A stretch of 64,000 bases of DNA from assembly GCF_040183065.1 (NCBI RefSeq), contig NC_091131.1, positions 17,815,300-17,879,299 on the forward strand. Direction: 5' to 3'. How positions within the stretch are numbered: position 1 is the stretch's first letter; each line of letters starts with the position of its first letter. The translations under genes and the position numbers were made by a program. Positions 27,001 to 32,755 of the stretch are shown piece after piece. The DNA comes from Periplaneta americana (lineage: Eukaryota > Arthropoda > Insecta > Blattodea > Blattidae). The notes beneath the pieces were generated by a model. It was not told where the DNA came from. It saw only the letters and a list, made by a program, of their open reading frames with translations, and did no database searches.

Positions 27001-28254
27001 TTGGTCCAAAGTGACCTCATAAGCTAAACCAAGATCTCTCCTTATTGGGCGCAAAATATGTCATCTCCAAATTTAGACTTTGGATTTCCCCTAACATCTA
27101 ATTAGTTTGTAGATCTTGGAGAACCCCGTTGTTTGGAAAACCCAAGCTTGCAATTGCTTTCCCACGGGTCCAGTCTAACTCCGGCTTTTACGCATCGCCG
27201 AGTGTCTATATACAATCACGCACAAGGTGGCCCTAAATCTGTCCGATGCTGACAAGTGACGAAACACCTGTGTGGGAAGTTAATTCTAACGAAGTCGCCA
27301 GAACATCCCCGCGAATACATGTAATAAAAATATGGAGATATCACTTCGCTAATAAATCGGTCTCTCCCTCTCCTAATTACTGCTTCACTCTATACGTAAA
27401 TGGAATATTGCGAACAATTAGAAAGTATGGTTCTCGGCTGGAATAACCCTACCCTTCTGAATGAGACAGGAATGCCGCCTTTTAAACAACAGTTTGTAAA
27501 TGCCTATAGTTTGAGGTTTTAGTAGTACTTTGTGTCTTACAGGGAGCAGCTAAAATGCATGTGTCCCACATCTCCTCTTATTTTCTCTTAATCCAGTAAA
27601 GCGAAACAGTGCTTGCAGTACTGTTGTGTCATTCATTTCACTCAGTTCTCTAGTTTTAGTACTTACAGTATAAAGTGCACGTGAGTTTATCTACTGCTTT
27701 TAAGTAAATAAAATGGCCCCGGTATCTTCAACACTAACGACAAAAAATAAAATCATGGATTGCGATGGACGAAACTTTCACTACAGATGGAAAAATATTA
27801 ACGTGTCAAGTGTGCGGTAAAAAAGTCGGGTGCTCTATGAAATCACAATTGGAGAGTCTTACCTATCCTATACCTGAAAGATATTGATATTAAATATTTT
27901 CATGATTTTACATATTTTGGTACATATTCAGTTTTTTTTCTTACATAAATATGTAAATATTTCACACCTTGATATTACATAAAAATCCGGTCCCTAATAG
28001 AACTACCATCTAGCTGTGAAGCTTCAGGCTGCTCATTCAAAAATGTAGGTCGCTATCTGAATCTATAACTTCCTCATTAACTTTTATAACTGAAGTGACA
28101 TTTTCAAATCCAATACTTTCAGGGCAAAGGCAAGATGGAAACATACTGGGTAGAGCATAATCCAGCTGCAGTGGAAGAGCCAGAAACGAGCGAAGTAGTT
28201 AAGAACGTCCGAGACACCGACTCAAAATCGTTGGAGTCGTCTAGTCAGAAATGA
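414..28254 (+). CDS. Gyc-89D-like: Atypical soluble guanylyl cyclase subunit, Gyc-89Da/Db-like (whole gene, 5' partial, 9 exons)
   Basis: Seen: exons 414-790, 3744-3967, 8867-8974, 12589-12757, 12844-12987, 16433-16586, 19499-19608, 22976-23065 and 28123-28254 join in phase to 501 codons plus TGA. Domain order: last part of the H-NOX (heme) fold, PAS-like HNOBA region, coiled coil, class III cyclase, ~40-residue tail. Known: such subunits make cGMP from GTP in the cytosol and respond to gases (NO or O2) through H-NOX heme; Drosophila Gyc-89Da/Db need Gyc-88E as partner. Odd: the two metal-binding Asp are Glu (FCEL) and Gln (VETVGQVYM), as I recall for the 89D group, while Glu of KVET, Cys of RYCLFGD and Asn/Arg of NTAAR remain. 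Inference: inactive alone, active as heterodimer. The heme-binding exons lie left of the window. Exons are GC-rich against AT-rich introns. Orthology to 89D rather than 88E rests on these replacements and [10 protein letters not shown]. Confidence 0.9.
1090..2131. mobile_element. hAT-like non-autonomous element with 8-bp target duplication
   Basis: The ends CAGCGTTTCTCAAACT (1090) and its inverse AGTTTGAGAAACGCTG (to 2131) are terminal inverted repeats. Both sides carry the exact 8-bp duplication TTCTAAAC (1082-1089, 2132-2139), diagnostic of hAT-type insertion. No transposase is seen; the SINE at 1693-1991 inserted later. Confidence 0.85.
1693..1991 (-). mobile_element. tRNA-derived SINE (family 1) with 14-bp target duplication
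   Basis: On the - strand it starts with a tRNA-like head (GGCCGGGTAGCTCAGTTGGT, B box GGGGTTCAATCCC) and ends in GGTATACC-like sequence and a CCTTTA tail. It is flanked by TTAAAATCTAAGTA at 1679-1692 and 1992-2005. The same family occurs at 7188-7475. Confidence 0.85.
2262..3546 (+). pseudogene. 5'-truncated LINE (Jockey/CR1-like), RT C-terminal region
   Basis: The ORF to 3003 encodes the C-terminal part of a non-LTR reverse transcriptase: [31 protein letters not shown], and the ending [19 protein letters not shown]. The catalytic FADD region is missing. The 3' UTR contains an ATT tract at ~3208-3275 and ends GGCCTTAACTCTGCCAGGTT followed by (ATT)n. Confidence 0.85.
3547..3614. repeat. (ATT)n microsatellite
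   Basis: A nearly pure ATT tract that is the tail of the LINE to its left; it ends ~130 bp before an exon. Confidence 0.95.
3744..3967 (+). CDS. Gyc-89D-like: Gyc-89D-like exon: HNOBA core
   Basis: The acceptor is GTGTTGCAG and the donor CT|GTAAGT. It encodes [18 protein letters not shown] and, after a basic RRR loop, [20 protein letters not shown], the conserved 'LKGQM' strand of HNOBA. It ends two bases into a Leu codon completed by the next exon (phase 2). Confidence 0.9.
3990..4040 (-). mobile_element. RTE-like LINE, 3' part split by a later insertion
   Basis: The inverse-orientation RTE end (GCCGCCTTCACATAAGCCCG) is continuous in other copies (e.g. 19731-19790) with the sequence that resumes at ~5521. 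A different LINE has therefore inserted here. Confidence 0.7.
4041..5518 (+). pseudogene. 5'-truncated LINE inserted in an RTE-like copy
   Basis: The frame to 4257 encodes the RT C-terminus, including [19 protein letters not shown] and the end [14 protein letters not shown] long 3' UTR follows with an ATT tract at ~5303-5360. It ends TTACACACTGCCACCGGGTA and an AATAAATACATACATACA tail, abutting the resumed RTE copy at ~5521. Confidence 0.8.
5521..6436 (-). pseudogene. RTE-like LINE reverse transcriptase fragment
   Basis: On the - strand, pieces include [20 protein letters not shown] (the FADD catalytic motif), [15 protein letters not shown] and [20 protein letters not shown]. Frameshifts and stops break the frame. 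Clade assignment to RTE is from memory of this motif style. Confidence 0.8.
6640..6732. repeat. Imperfect (AAT)n tract
   Basis: AAT/ATA-rich low-complexity sequence forming the tail of the SINE that follows on the - strand. Confidence 0.85.
6733..7068 (-). mobile_element. tRNA-derived SINE (family 2, tRNA-Leu-like head)
   Basis: On the - strand it starts GTCCCGCGCCGTGGGGTCGT with a B box GGTTCGAGTCC, and ends GGGCTGTAGCGTCACAG followed by an ATT-rich tail. A 5'-truncated copy is at 13045-13186. Confidence 0.8.
7069..7184. repeat. (AAT)n microsatellite
   Basis: AAT repeats with two ATGG interruptions, between two minus-strand SINEs. Confidence 0.95.
7188..7475 (-). mobile_element. tRNA-derived SINE (family 1)
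   Basis: Near-identical to 1693-1991. The head on the - strand is GGCGGCCGGGTAGCCCAGTT with B box GGGTTCGATCCC, and the tail GGGGATACCTTTACC. It sits inside AAT repeats, so target duplications cannot be told apart. Confidence 0.85.
7476..7551. repeat. (AAT)n microsatellite
   Basis: AAT tract with a short ATG stretch at its left edge. Confidence 0.95.
7985..8665 (+). repeat. Dispersed ~0.68-kb repeat with terminal nested hairpin (repeat E)
   Basis: It begins ATGCTCGATCATGCCGAAAT and ends at a ~100-bp hairpin whose arms contain CCTATAATGGTAATTAAGAA. Inverse copies lie at 17344-17908 and 18183-18870. The ORFs inside are conserved only as DNA. Family unknown; a TIR or foldback element is possible. 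Confidence 0.75.
8867..8974 (+). CDS. Gyc-89D-like: Gyc-89D-like exon: end of HNOBA, start of signalling helix
   Basis: This exon is bounded by TTTCAG and GTGAGT. It begins with the G that completes Leu and reads [20 protein letters not shown], then [16 protein letters not shown]. This is the GLYLNDLN...SRE motif typical of insect soluble cyclases. A LINE tail with an (AAT)n tract begins only 24 bp after the donor. Confidence 0.9.
8998..9082. repeat. (AAT)n microsatellite beside a splice donor
   Basis: A pure AAT tract interrupted once by AAAAGT. It is the tail of the minus-strand LINE to its right. Confidence 0.95.
9083..9860 (-). pseudogene. LINE (RTE-like family B) RT C-terminal fragment
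   Basis: The - strand encodes [40 protein letters not shown] and [16 protein letters not shown], a C-terminal RT region, then the end GAGGCCTAATTCGTGAAGGA with ATG repeats. An upstream part (9560-9860) is out of frame. Confidence 0.8.
9861..10685. other. Intronic sequence, nothing recognised
   Basis: Unique-looking AT-rich sequence between a LINE fragment and a degenerate tandem array; no coding or repeat signal seen. Confidence 0.4.
10686..11260. repeat. Degenerate tandem array, period about 70 bp
   Basis: About eight imperfect units of the form GTCCAACAGAATGTAACAGG, CTGTTTATCTTCTTT, TAGATGAATTTGATGTTTGA. Units differ by substitutions and indels, so this is an old minisatellite. Confidence 0.75.
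11408..12497. mobile_element. TIR element with TA target (Tc1/mariner-like), non-autonomous
   Basis: CAGGGTCATCATTTTATTTT at the left and the inverse of CAGTGACATCATTTTATTTA at the right, flanked by TA on both sides. No transposase is seen. A related element occupies 54144-55120. Confidence 0.75.
12589..12757 (+). CDS. Gyc-89D-like: Gyc-89D-like exon: coiled coil
   Basis: The acceptor is TTCGCAG and the donor CAG|GTACGC. It encodes [19 protein letters not shown], a heptad-like signalling helix, then [17 protein letters not shown], the conserved hinge before the cyclase domain. It ends STCQ in phase 0. The following intron is only 86 bp (12758-12843). Confidence 0.92.
12844..12987 (+). CDS. 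Gyc-89D-like: Gyc-89D-like exon: first half of cyclase domain
   Basis: The exon begins [15 protein letters not shown] and ends [11 protein letters not shown]. In active class III cyclases the residue after FC/FS is a metal-binding Asp; here codon 12874-12876 is Glu. The donor is AAG|GTGCGA, phase 0. A truncated SINE begins about 60 bp downstream. Confidence 0.92.
13045..13186 (+). mobile_element. 5'-truncated SINE (family 2)
   Basis: Matches the 3' half of 6733-7068 in the opposite orientation (CACACGATACCTCCATTCTG to GGGTTGTAGCGCCACGG) and runs into an ATT tail. Confidence 0.8.
13187..13256. repeat. (ATT)n microsatellite
   Basis: Pure ATT tail of the SINE to its left. Confidence 0.95.
13257..13350 (+). 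mobile_element. 3' fragment of tRNA-like SINE (family 3)
   Basis: Nearly identical to 13546-13634: GTTCGATACCCGGCTCCGGA, AACAATTTTTCCCTCGAAAT, to CCTGAAATCTTGATTTG. Only the part from the B box onward is present. Confidence 0.8.
13485..13634 (+). mobile_element. tRNA-Asn-like SINE (family 3)
   Basis: The head folds as a tRNA: acceptor TCCCGGG/CTCCGGA, D arm GCTC/GAGC, anticodon stem TTGGT/ACCAA with loop ACGTTAA (anticodon GTT), T arm CCGGG/CCCGG. Position 33 is C instead of the near-universal U. The head is followed by the same tail as 13257-13350, so it is a SINE rather than a working tRNA gene. Confidence 0.75.
13637..14690 (+). mobile_element. Crypton-like element copy, left arm of large inverted pair
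   Basis: Runs from TATTATTACAC... to the end signature TAGATAAATCAAAACCTC, TAGTGAGATTACTGTTGATAA. It is repeated in inverse at 14783-16165 and in direct orientation at ~44190-45480. The 5' terminal repeat seen on the right arm is missing, so this copy is truncated or recombined at its junction with a SINE. Confidence 0.75.
13871..14160 (+). pseudogene. Tyrosine recombinase C-terminus (Crypton-like), broken
   Basis: The frame to 14030 reads [51 protein letters not shown] gives the HxxR of tyrosine recombinases, GH the next catalytic His, and the Tyr nine residues after that His is the nucleophile position. The N-terminal half, including the first catalytic Arg, is absent and a frameshift follows NEEHH. 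Crypton rather than DIRS is inferred from the absence of any nearby reverse transcriptase. Confidence 0.65.
15264..15577. repeat. 157-bp tandem duplication in the right arm
   Basis: Two near-identical units start at 15264 and 15421 (TGAATAATTTTGAAAGGAAT ...). They duplicate the recombinase's 3' coding end (peptide [13 protein letters not shown] on the - strand). Confidence 0.9.
15578..15715 (-). pseudogene. Second tyrosine-recombinase C-terminal remnant
   Basis: The - strand carries the counterpart of 13871-14030: the [16 protein letters not shown] segment is intact, while the GH region is altered (a few bases lost). Confirms that both arms derive from one coding element. Confidence 0.65.
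15716..15938. repeat. (TA)n tracts flanking an inserted LINE-end-like fragment
   Basis: TA repeats at ~15718-15736 and 15900-15938 bracket ~160 bp starting ATCATCATCATCCTTCACGA, like the end of the LINE at 9083-9860. The left arm has a poly(A) run at the same place. Confidence 0.7.
16433..16586 (+). CDS. Gyc-89D-like: Gyc-89D-like exon: substrate-binding segment
   Basis: The acceptor is ACTCACAG. The exon reads [20 protein letters not shown]. The Glu of VET (16436-16438), which recognises guanine, is present. The second metal Asp (VETIGDAYM in active enzymes) is Gln, CAG at 16448-16450. It ends IQIRI plus one base of Gly; donor GTGAGC. Confidence 0.92.
16805..17040 (+). mobile_element. tRNA-derived SINE (family 4)
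   Basis: B box GGTTCGAACCC, then GTTTTCCCCAACCGTAAGG, CTCGCCAAATACCATTTCG and the end GCGTCGTTAAATAGCCAACT, AAAAA. Confidence 0.75.
17230..17908 (-). repeat. Repeat E, diverged inverse copy with a ~100-bp companion (B)
   Basis: 17240-17335 (B: GTTGTTTGTGACGAAGCTAT ...) recurs at ~18910-19005. 17344-17908 is an inverse copy of 7985-8665, including the hairpin with GAAACGAGCGCAAGCGAGTT. Confidence 0.75.
17922..18169 (+). mobile_element. 5'-truncated RTE-like LINE with 13-bp target duplication
   Basis: Encodes only the last RT residues ([20 protein letters not shown] in part; ends AAMNLRVP) and then the TAAG tail. Flanked by identical GGTGGAGCATAAT at 17909-17921 and 18170-18182. It inserted at the end of a repeat E copy. 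Confidence 0.9.
18183..19010 (-). repeat. Repeat E, well-preserved inverse copy plus companion B
   Basis: 18183-18870 is the inverse of 7985-8665 with few changes; 18890-19010 repeats the B sequence of 17230-17335. Order B-E-(LINE)-E-B suggests a local duplication. Confidence 0.75.
19011..19498. other. Intronic sequence, nothing recognised
   Basis: AT-rich sequence with no repeat signature I could place; ends in the acceptor of the exon at 19499. Confidence 0.4.
19499..19608 (+). CDS. Gyc-89D-like: Gyc-89D-like exon: cyclase catalytic loop
   Basis: The acceptor is ATTGCAG and the donor TTC|GTGAGT. It encodes [19 protein letters not shown], then [18 protein letters not shown]. The Cys of guanine recognition (19555-19557), the Asn (19576-19578) and the Arg (19588-19590) of the transition state are all kept. 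It ends in phase 0. Confidence 0.93.
19676..20375 (-). pseudogene. RTE-like LINE, 5'-truncated, reading frame largely open
   Basis: The - strand encodes [60 protein letters not shown] and ends MNLRVP. The FADD motif lies beyond the truncation. The (CTTA)n tail is at 19676-19705. Lies shortly after the donor of the exon at 19499-19608. Confidence 0.85.
20765..20900 (+). mobile_element. tRNA-derived SINE fragment
   Basis: Has A-box-like GTTGGCTCTGACGGTAACGT and B-box-like GGATTCAAACCTC, followed by CTGATTGGGATTTTTCATGG. The 3' end is interrupted or lost at ~20905. Confidence 0.6.
20913..21631. mobile_element. pogo/Tigger-like non-autonomous element
   Basis: CAGTAGAACCTCTATTATCC at the left and inverse CAGTAAAACCCCGATTATCC at the right are the typical pogo-type termini. 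The left flank is TA and the right TT, so the target copy has decayed. No transposase seen. Confidence 0.8.
21860..22796. mobile_element. TIR element with internal (AT)n
   Basis: ATACTGGTGACAGACTACAG at 21860 recurs in inverse at 22777-22796, with related GATCG-containing subterminal sequence on both sides. An AT microsatellite occupies ~22237-22294. Superfamily not determined. Confidence 0.7.
22976..23065 (+). CDS. Gyc-89D-like: Gyc-89D-like exon: end of cyclase domain
   Basis: The acceptor is TATTTTCAG. It encodes [20 protein letters not shown] and ends GLVSVK. The GC donor AAG|GCAAGT at 23066 restores the family motif [11 protein letters not shown] when joined to the last exon. Using the upstream GTAAAG at 23060 would delete VK. 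Confidence 0.88.
23272..24757. repeat. Inverted repeat pair (~28 bp) around LINE debris
   Basis: ATTGTCGGACCATCGGATCT, GTGCCCC at 23276 recurs inverted near 24725-24755. Could be the ends of a transposon; inside lie unrecognised sequence and a LINE 3' end. Confidence 0.5.
24010..24650 (-). pseudogene. 5'-truncated LINE (CR1/Jockey-like) 3' end
   Basis: The - strand encodes [40 protein letters not shown] and ends [11 protein letters not shown], a typical RT C-terminal tail. Its 3' UTR runs to an (AAT)n tail at ~24020-24072. Confidence 0.8.
24760..25100. other. Intronic sequence, nothing recognised
   Basis: AT-rich; no coding or repeat evidence. Confidence 0.4.
25145..25520 (+). pseudogene. 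mariner-like transposase, internally deleted
   Basis: The N-terminal helix-turn-helix [36 protein letters not shown] and FGRPVEI jumps to the first catalytic segment [20 protein letters not shown]. The sequence between and the rest of the catalytic domain are missing. Confidence 0.85.
26324..26341 (-). other. Primer-binding site of the LTR element
   Basis: TGGCGCCCAACGTGGGGC starts two bases after the LTR end. This is the usual place and TGG start for a tRNA primer site. Confidence 0.75.
26344..27096 (-). mobile_element. Retrotransposon LTR (753 bp) with internal tandem repeats
   Basis: On the - strand it begins TGTTAGGGGAAATCC and ends ACCCTCA, directly before a primer-binding site. It contains TATAAATAAGGG, AATAAA and about five ~30-bp units with GTCG(A/G)CGGCCCTACATACAG. 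No gag or pol follows, so this is a truncated element. Confidence 0.75.
27097..27714. other. hAT-like element body, left part
   Basis: Sequence between the LTR and the BED-encoding segment; no protein or repeat recognised. Confidence 0.4.
28123..28254 (+). CDS. Gyc-89D-like: Gyc-89D-like last exon
   Basis: The acceptor is TACTTTCAG. The exon starts [13 protein letters not shown], the usual end of the cyclase domain, then has an acidic/Ser-rich tail ending SSSQK and TGA at 28252-28254. The tail is not recognisable as a domain. Confidence 0.9.
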   Translation, partial: GKGKMETYWVEHNPAAVEEPETSEVVKNVRDTDSKSLESSSQK

Positions 28255-28397
28255 CTCTAATATCTCTTGCAGTTGGAGATCTCTATTTATTGCGGCAGCA
28301 GTACGAGGGGAAGTTTTCTCTTAAAAAATATACAGTGATGTAAAGTTTTAAGACTTCTGATTAATGTAAGTGACAGATTTATTCCTTCAGTACCTGA

Positions 28398-28403
28398 AAT
28401 AAA
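28398..28403 (+). promoter_or_regulatory. Poly(A) signal of the guanylyl cyclase gene
   Basis: AATAAA lies 144 bp after the stop codon, giving a short 3' UTR that would end before the CATC array starting at ~28516. Confidence 0.6.
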
Positions 28404-28515
28404 GACATTATATATTGGCGTTATTCTGTTGGTAGAATATATGGTGACAGAACAAGAGAGTTCTTATGTCTTCATTTAATGCCTCTACTGAAAAATAACG
28501 AAGTCCTATACATAT

Positions 28516-28882
28516 CCATCCATCCATCCATCCATCCATCCATCCATCCATCCATCCATCCAACCATCCATCCATCCATCCATACATCCATCTATCCATC
28601 CATCCATCCATCCAACCATCCATCCATCCAACCATCCATCCATCCATCCAACCATACATCCATCCATCCATCCATCCATCCATCCAACCATCCATCCATC
28701 CATCCAACCATCCATCCATCCATCCATCCATCCATCCATCCATCCAACCATCCATCCATCCATCCAACCATACATCCATCCATCCATCCATCCAACCATC
28801 CATCCATCCATCCAACCATCCATCCATCCATCCATCCATCCATCCATCCATCCATCCATCCATCCATCCATCCATCCATCTA
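28516..28882. repeat. (CATC)n tandem array with CAACC and TACC variants
   Basis: About 370 bp of CATC tetranucleotides with interspersed AACC and ATAC variants in a loosely repeating higher-order pattern. All frames are open on both strands but only as repeat translation. It begins ~110 bp after the cyclase poly(A) signal. Confidence 0.95.
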
Positions 28883-28935
28883 CCCTAATGATCAGAAATG
28901 GCGGGAAAACGTAAACAGATCACTTGCGTTGCAAG

Positions 28936-30429
28936 TAGAGATGAGCTTAAACGATATTTTCAAGTATCTGTGACAACTGTGACTGTGACAATTAAATATC
29001 TGTGACTTTTATAGGTGATTTAGTCACATTGATATTTTATATCGATACGTAAGCACAATATGCATGAATTACACCGATATTTTGTCACACCGATAAAAAT
29101 TAACAGAAAATATTGAAGAGCAGTGAAATATGAATACGATTTCTCTATACACACCACACATCAGTGATTTATATGGGAAAATCCAACAAATAAATTATGT
29201 ACATGTACTATTAACAAATAAATACCTACCTAACTGAACAGTAACATGTCAAAAGTTAGCCTCATGTACCATGAGGATGTATTATTGATATTGAACGAGT
29301 TGATCATTTTTAAATGTAGTTGGGTATGGAGAAATTGAGGTTATATGATTATCCTAATCGTTTTAAAAATTGATCCTTTTTATTGTATATAATATAATGG
29401 ATAAATTATTTTAAGTCGTGCATTAACATTATAATACTGAGACATAGAATAAAAATTAATGAAACATAAGTATTCGGAAAAACATTGGAAAATAATTACA
29501 AAACAAAACAGTTGTTCAGACAGGATTTTACACAAGATTAAGTACTGGTAACCAATGGTGTTATTATTTAAATCGTGTAATAACTACATCATGGCTTAGT
29601 GCACACATGTGGTAAGTGCTAATTTCTTACTTTTGAGAAAAACAGGTTTTTATTTTCCTTAATTCACTTCAATGAATATCTATTCTCAAAAAGTGACAAT
29701 AACATAGGAAAATCTTGTTATTCACTTCCCACATTTGTGCACAGTAAAGATACATCTCACAGGAGTTCGATTTTTTACTTAACTCAATTTGGCCAAAAAA
29801 ATGTACTTAACACATGTTTTAGATTTTAGATTTTAGATTTATTTATTTAACCTGGTAGAGATAAGGCCGTCAGGCCTTCTCTGCCCCTCTACCAGAGGAT
29901 TACAACTATAACATGAACAATAAGATTACAATTAATATTAAATTTACAATTACAATTACAATAAAAATTAAAGTACGACAAGATTACCTGATTAATGAAA
30001 GCTAGACATTTTATCATAGAAGTTAAGAACAAAGAATATTTTTGTATTTACTAAATTACAAATTAAACCTACAATAACAAAATTCTATAGTGATGAAATT
30101 ACCGGATATTGAGATATTTTGTGGTAGATTAAAAGAACTATTTACAAGAAACCATGTCTGAACGAGTCTCCCATGTCTGAACGAGTGTGCACTAAGCCAT
30201 CGGTTATAATAAGATGGAGAAACTACCGCCCCATTGCTGTTATTGTATCATGCGCACGTGCAAACCTACGACGTAGAGGAGAAAATATCAGTCACAGAGT
30301 ACTGAATACGGAGCAGATTTCGATAGTGATATTTTGTCACAGATATTTCGCGTCATCAGTCACAGGTTTATCTGTGACAAAAAAATACCTGTGACAAAAT
30401 ATCGGTTTGTGAAATATCGGCCATCTCTA
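28936..30429. mobile_element. hAT-like element with 8-bp target duplication
   Basis: Ends TAGAGATGAGC and inverse TAGAGATGGCC, flanked by GTTGCAAG (28928-28935) and GTTCCAAG (30430-30437), one mismatch. Subterminal CTGTGACA motifs repeat at both ends. A LINE end is nested at 29820-30100. No transposase seen. Confidence 0.8.
29820..30100 (-). mobile_element. LINE 3' end nested in the hAT-like element
   Basis: On the - strand it ends GGTAGAGGGGCAGAGAAGGC, CTGACGGCCTTATCTCTACC, AGGTTAAATAAATAAATC, matching the type of end seen at 3480-3546. Confidence 0.7.
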
Positions 30430-30448
30430 GTTCCAAGCCTACTATTTG

Positions 30449-30623
30449 AGATAGAACACGTTCGCCTTTATGCTGATAAGTAAACACGGCAGACTCAGTG
30501 GCGGACAGTAAGAAAGGAGTTAGTCTTTGCGTATTACCTCTTCAAAGACTAACTCATTTCCTATTATCCGCCACTGAGTCTGCCGTATTTACCCATTGAG
30601 CATAACCGCGGACGTGTTCTGTC
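30449..30623. repeat. 175-bp hairpin with ~75-bp arms
   Basis: From GATAGAACACGTTCGCC to GGACGTGTTCTGTC. Arms include ACGGCAGACTCAGTGGCGGA and TAGTCTTTG, with a loop of ~18 bases near 30537. Few mismatches, so a foldback MITE or a transcribed hairpin. Confidence 0.85.
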
Positions 30624-31246
30624 AGTAAGCTTGGAGAGCAACTGACCTGTTTACATTTTCCAGCCCTGAGTAAAAGTGTACATACTGTACATACGAATGT
30701 AGGTTATATATTTATCGAGGGCGGTAATTTTTTTTAGGACATCACGTAAGTCTTCAGCTCTGCTTCTTTCTGTAGAGAATTGCAACCAGAAATCTGTATC
30801 ATGGAGTCATTCCCTACGTATTGAGCTTCGTGACTGAGGGTACTATACCTGGTAAGGTTTATCTTGTCTCAATAGCAATAAAACCAAGTCCCTTCAAGTG
30901 AGGGTGGAAATTATAGGAGGGTAGTATATTTTCAGGATTCCTTTCAAACCTTGTTATTGTTCAGGCTACCGGAACTCAATTTCTTGAAAGACAAGCTCAG
31001 TGACGGAACTACACAGTACGAAGAGAGATATTTTGTTATTTTATTTTGCACTACAGAATATATCAACTGGTCCCTTCCGCCACTGGATGGAGGGACAGCA
31101 CCGCTCCACTCCCCCATCGCCATAGCAATAGAGACGAAGTAAGACATATCTTTCTCTCTCTTTTCACAGTGAGACAAGATACATCACACAGACTTTAGAA
31201 ACAATAGACTGTGCCGGTACTATTTCACATTGTGTGATGAGGCGAT
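30624..31246. other. Intergenic sequence, nothing recognised
   Basis: No convincing coding sequence; the short ORFs at 30944-31177 have no family features. Confidence 0.4.
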
Positions 31247-31247
31247 C

Positions 31248-31741
31248 AGCGTATTCCGAATCTCACCGGTCCGGTGGCATCAATGACGTCACGTTGCAGC
31301 AAAATAAGGAACAAAACTGCTGGAAGGATCGATGCTGTCATGGCGACTGTACAAGTTGTTGTCTGTGCTACGCTAGCAAAATTTTGCGAAATTTTCGTAC
31401 TCCCATCTCGTTCAAAGAAAAGATAGCATAAATAATTTATTTCTTGAACCGGTAGTAATAACTGGTCCGTTGACATGTTCGCTCATAAGCCATTAACATA
31501 TTGTTTTTACGTTGTGCTCATTACAAACAATACAGCAGAACAAACCAACAGTTCACGATGTTATTCGTCTGCTAATTCCCGCACTATACGACAACCAATC
31601 AGATTCACTGATGGCGGCTGATGGAGACTGCCACCACCTCTGCAAGTTGATGACACCGGTGGAGCATCAATGACGTCATCGGTGGAATTCGGAACACCGT
31701 GATGCCATCGGATTGCTCACCGGTGAGATTCGGAATACGCT
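31248..31741. mobile_element. TIR element with perfect 23-bp ends
   Basis: AGCGTATTCCGAATCTCACC, GGT at the left is exactly inverted at 31719-31741. Subterminal CCGGTGG...TCAATGACGTCA also repeats at both ends. No transposase; CGAT lies beside both ends as a possible target duplication. Confidence 0.75.
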
Positions 31742-32755
31742 CGATAGTAGCGATCCTAGTGGTTAGCAACTATCTATGGATGCATATTCCCTATGTACTG
31801 AGCTTCGTGACTGTATATATTAGACTGTGCCTATACCATGGTTGATTATGATGGTGATGGAAGATCTTGTCTATACCATTAATCGAACTCACTCTTAGAT
31901 CTTTGCAAGCCTGTAGTGACGCACAAAAGTCCATCTCTGCACCAATTATAAACTTTACATCTCTTAAATATATTTTATACCACAAAATTGAGAATAATTC
32001 GGGTGTAGTAAATACTCTGCTGCATATATAGCCTATCATCCGTGTGCAGACGGAGCACTAGTTCTATTTACTCGAATTACAGTGAACTTAGTCGATAACA
32101 GCTGAGAGTTAGGCCCGAAATTATTTCAGCAACTATTTAACTGTATTTGTGACTGTACTACAGAAGTTTCGATCTATTTCAACATCGGAACTAAAATGGG
32201 GTAAAGGTCCTTTGTAGCATCATTACGAGAATTATAAACCACTAGAGTGTGTACGATCGCGTAACTTCCGCCACAGATGTATTGTTATCAAGAATTCCGT
32301 TTTAGTTATTATTTCTACAGAATTACGCAAACTGGAGCAATGCATTACATTTCATTCATACGTAAATCTAGATCAAAGTTTTTTTCTTTTAACAAAATGT
32401 ACACCGTGGGTTTAGATGTTTATTTTCTGTTTTGATTTCATTTCTTGTTTTTCGTTTTGGTATTTATGATTTATGTGCTTTTATGGATCTCCATTAAAAG
32501 TTTGTGTGAAACCGAAAATGATAAAATACTTGAGCCTCATTTTATTAACAACTTATACAGCAATACATATATTCCTATCCGCAAAGTTCATTCAACTACA
32601 GAAATTCAGGGCTCACTTTCCTAAAGCAAATCATACCGTTTTTCTTATCACTGATTTTTAAAGCTAATTTGAATGCTGGATCATATGCTGTTACGAGACC
32701 CTGGGAAAAATTAAAGTAATATTTTCAGTAAATACTTGAGATAGGTACGATTCAA
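31742..32755. other. Intergenic sequence, nothing recognised
   Basis: AT-rich; no coding or repeat evidence. Confidence 0.4.

Larger units (their letters stand above)
25577..27995. mobile_element. hAT-like element remnant containing an LTR
   Basis: AGGGACCGGATTTTTATG at 25579 recurs inverted at ~27975-27995 as terminal repeats. Near the right end, 27760-27870 encodes [18 protein letters not shown], a BED zinc-finger start as found in hAT transposases. The catalytic part is missing. Flanks (TAATAACT / AATAGAAC) are only loosely alike. Confidence 0.65.

Noticed and set aside
28408-28973. Long ORFs on both strands made of Ile-His-Pro-Ser or Trp-Met-Asp-Gly repeats
   Set aside because: They are translations of the CATC array; every frame is open for that reason.
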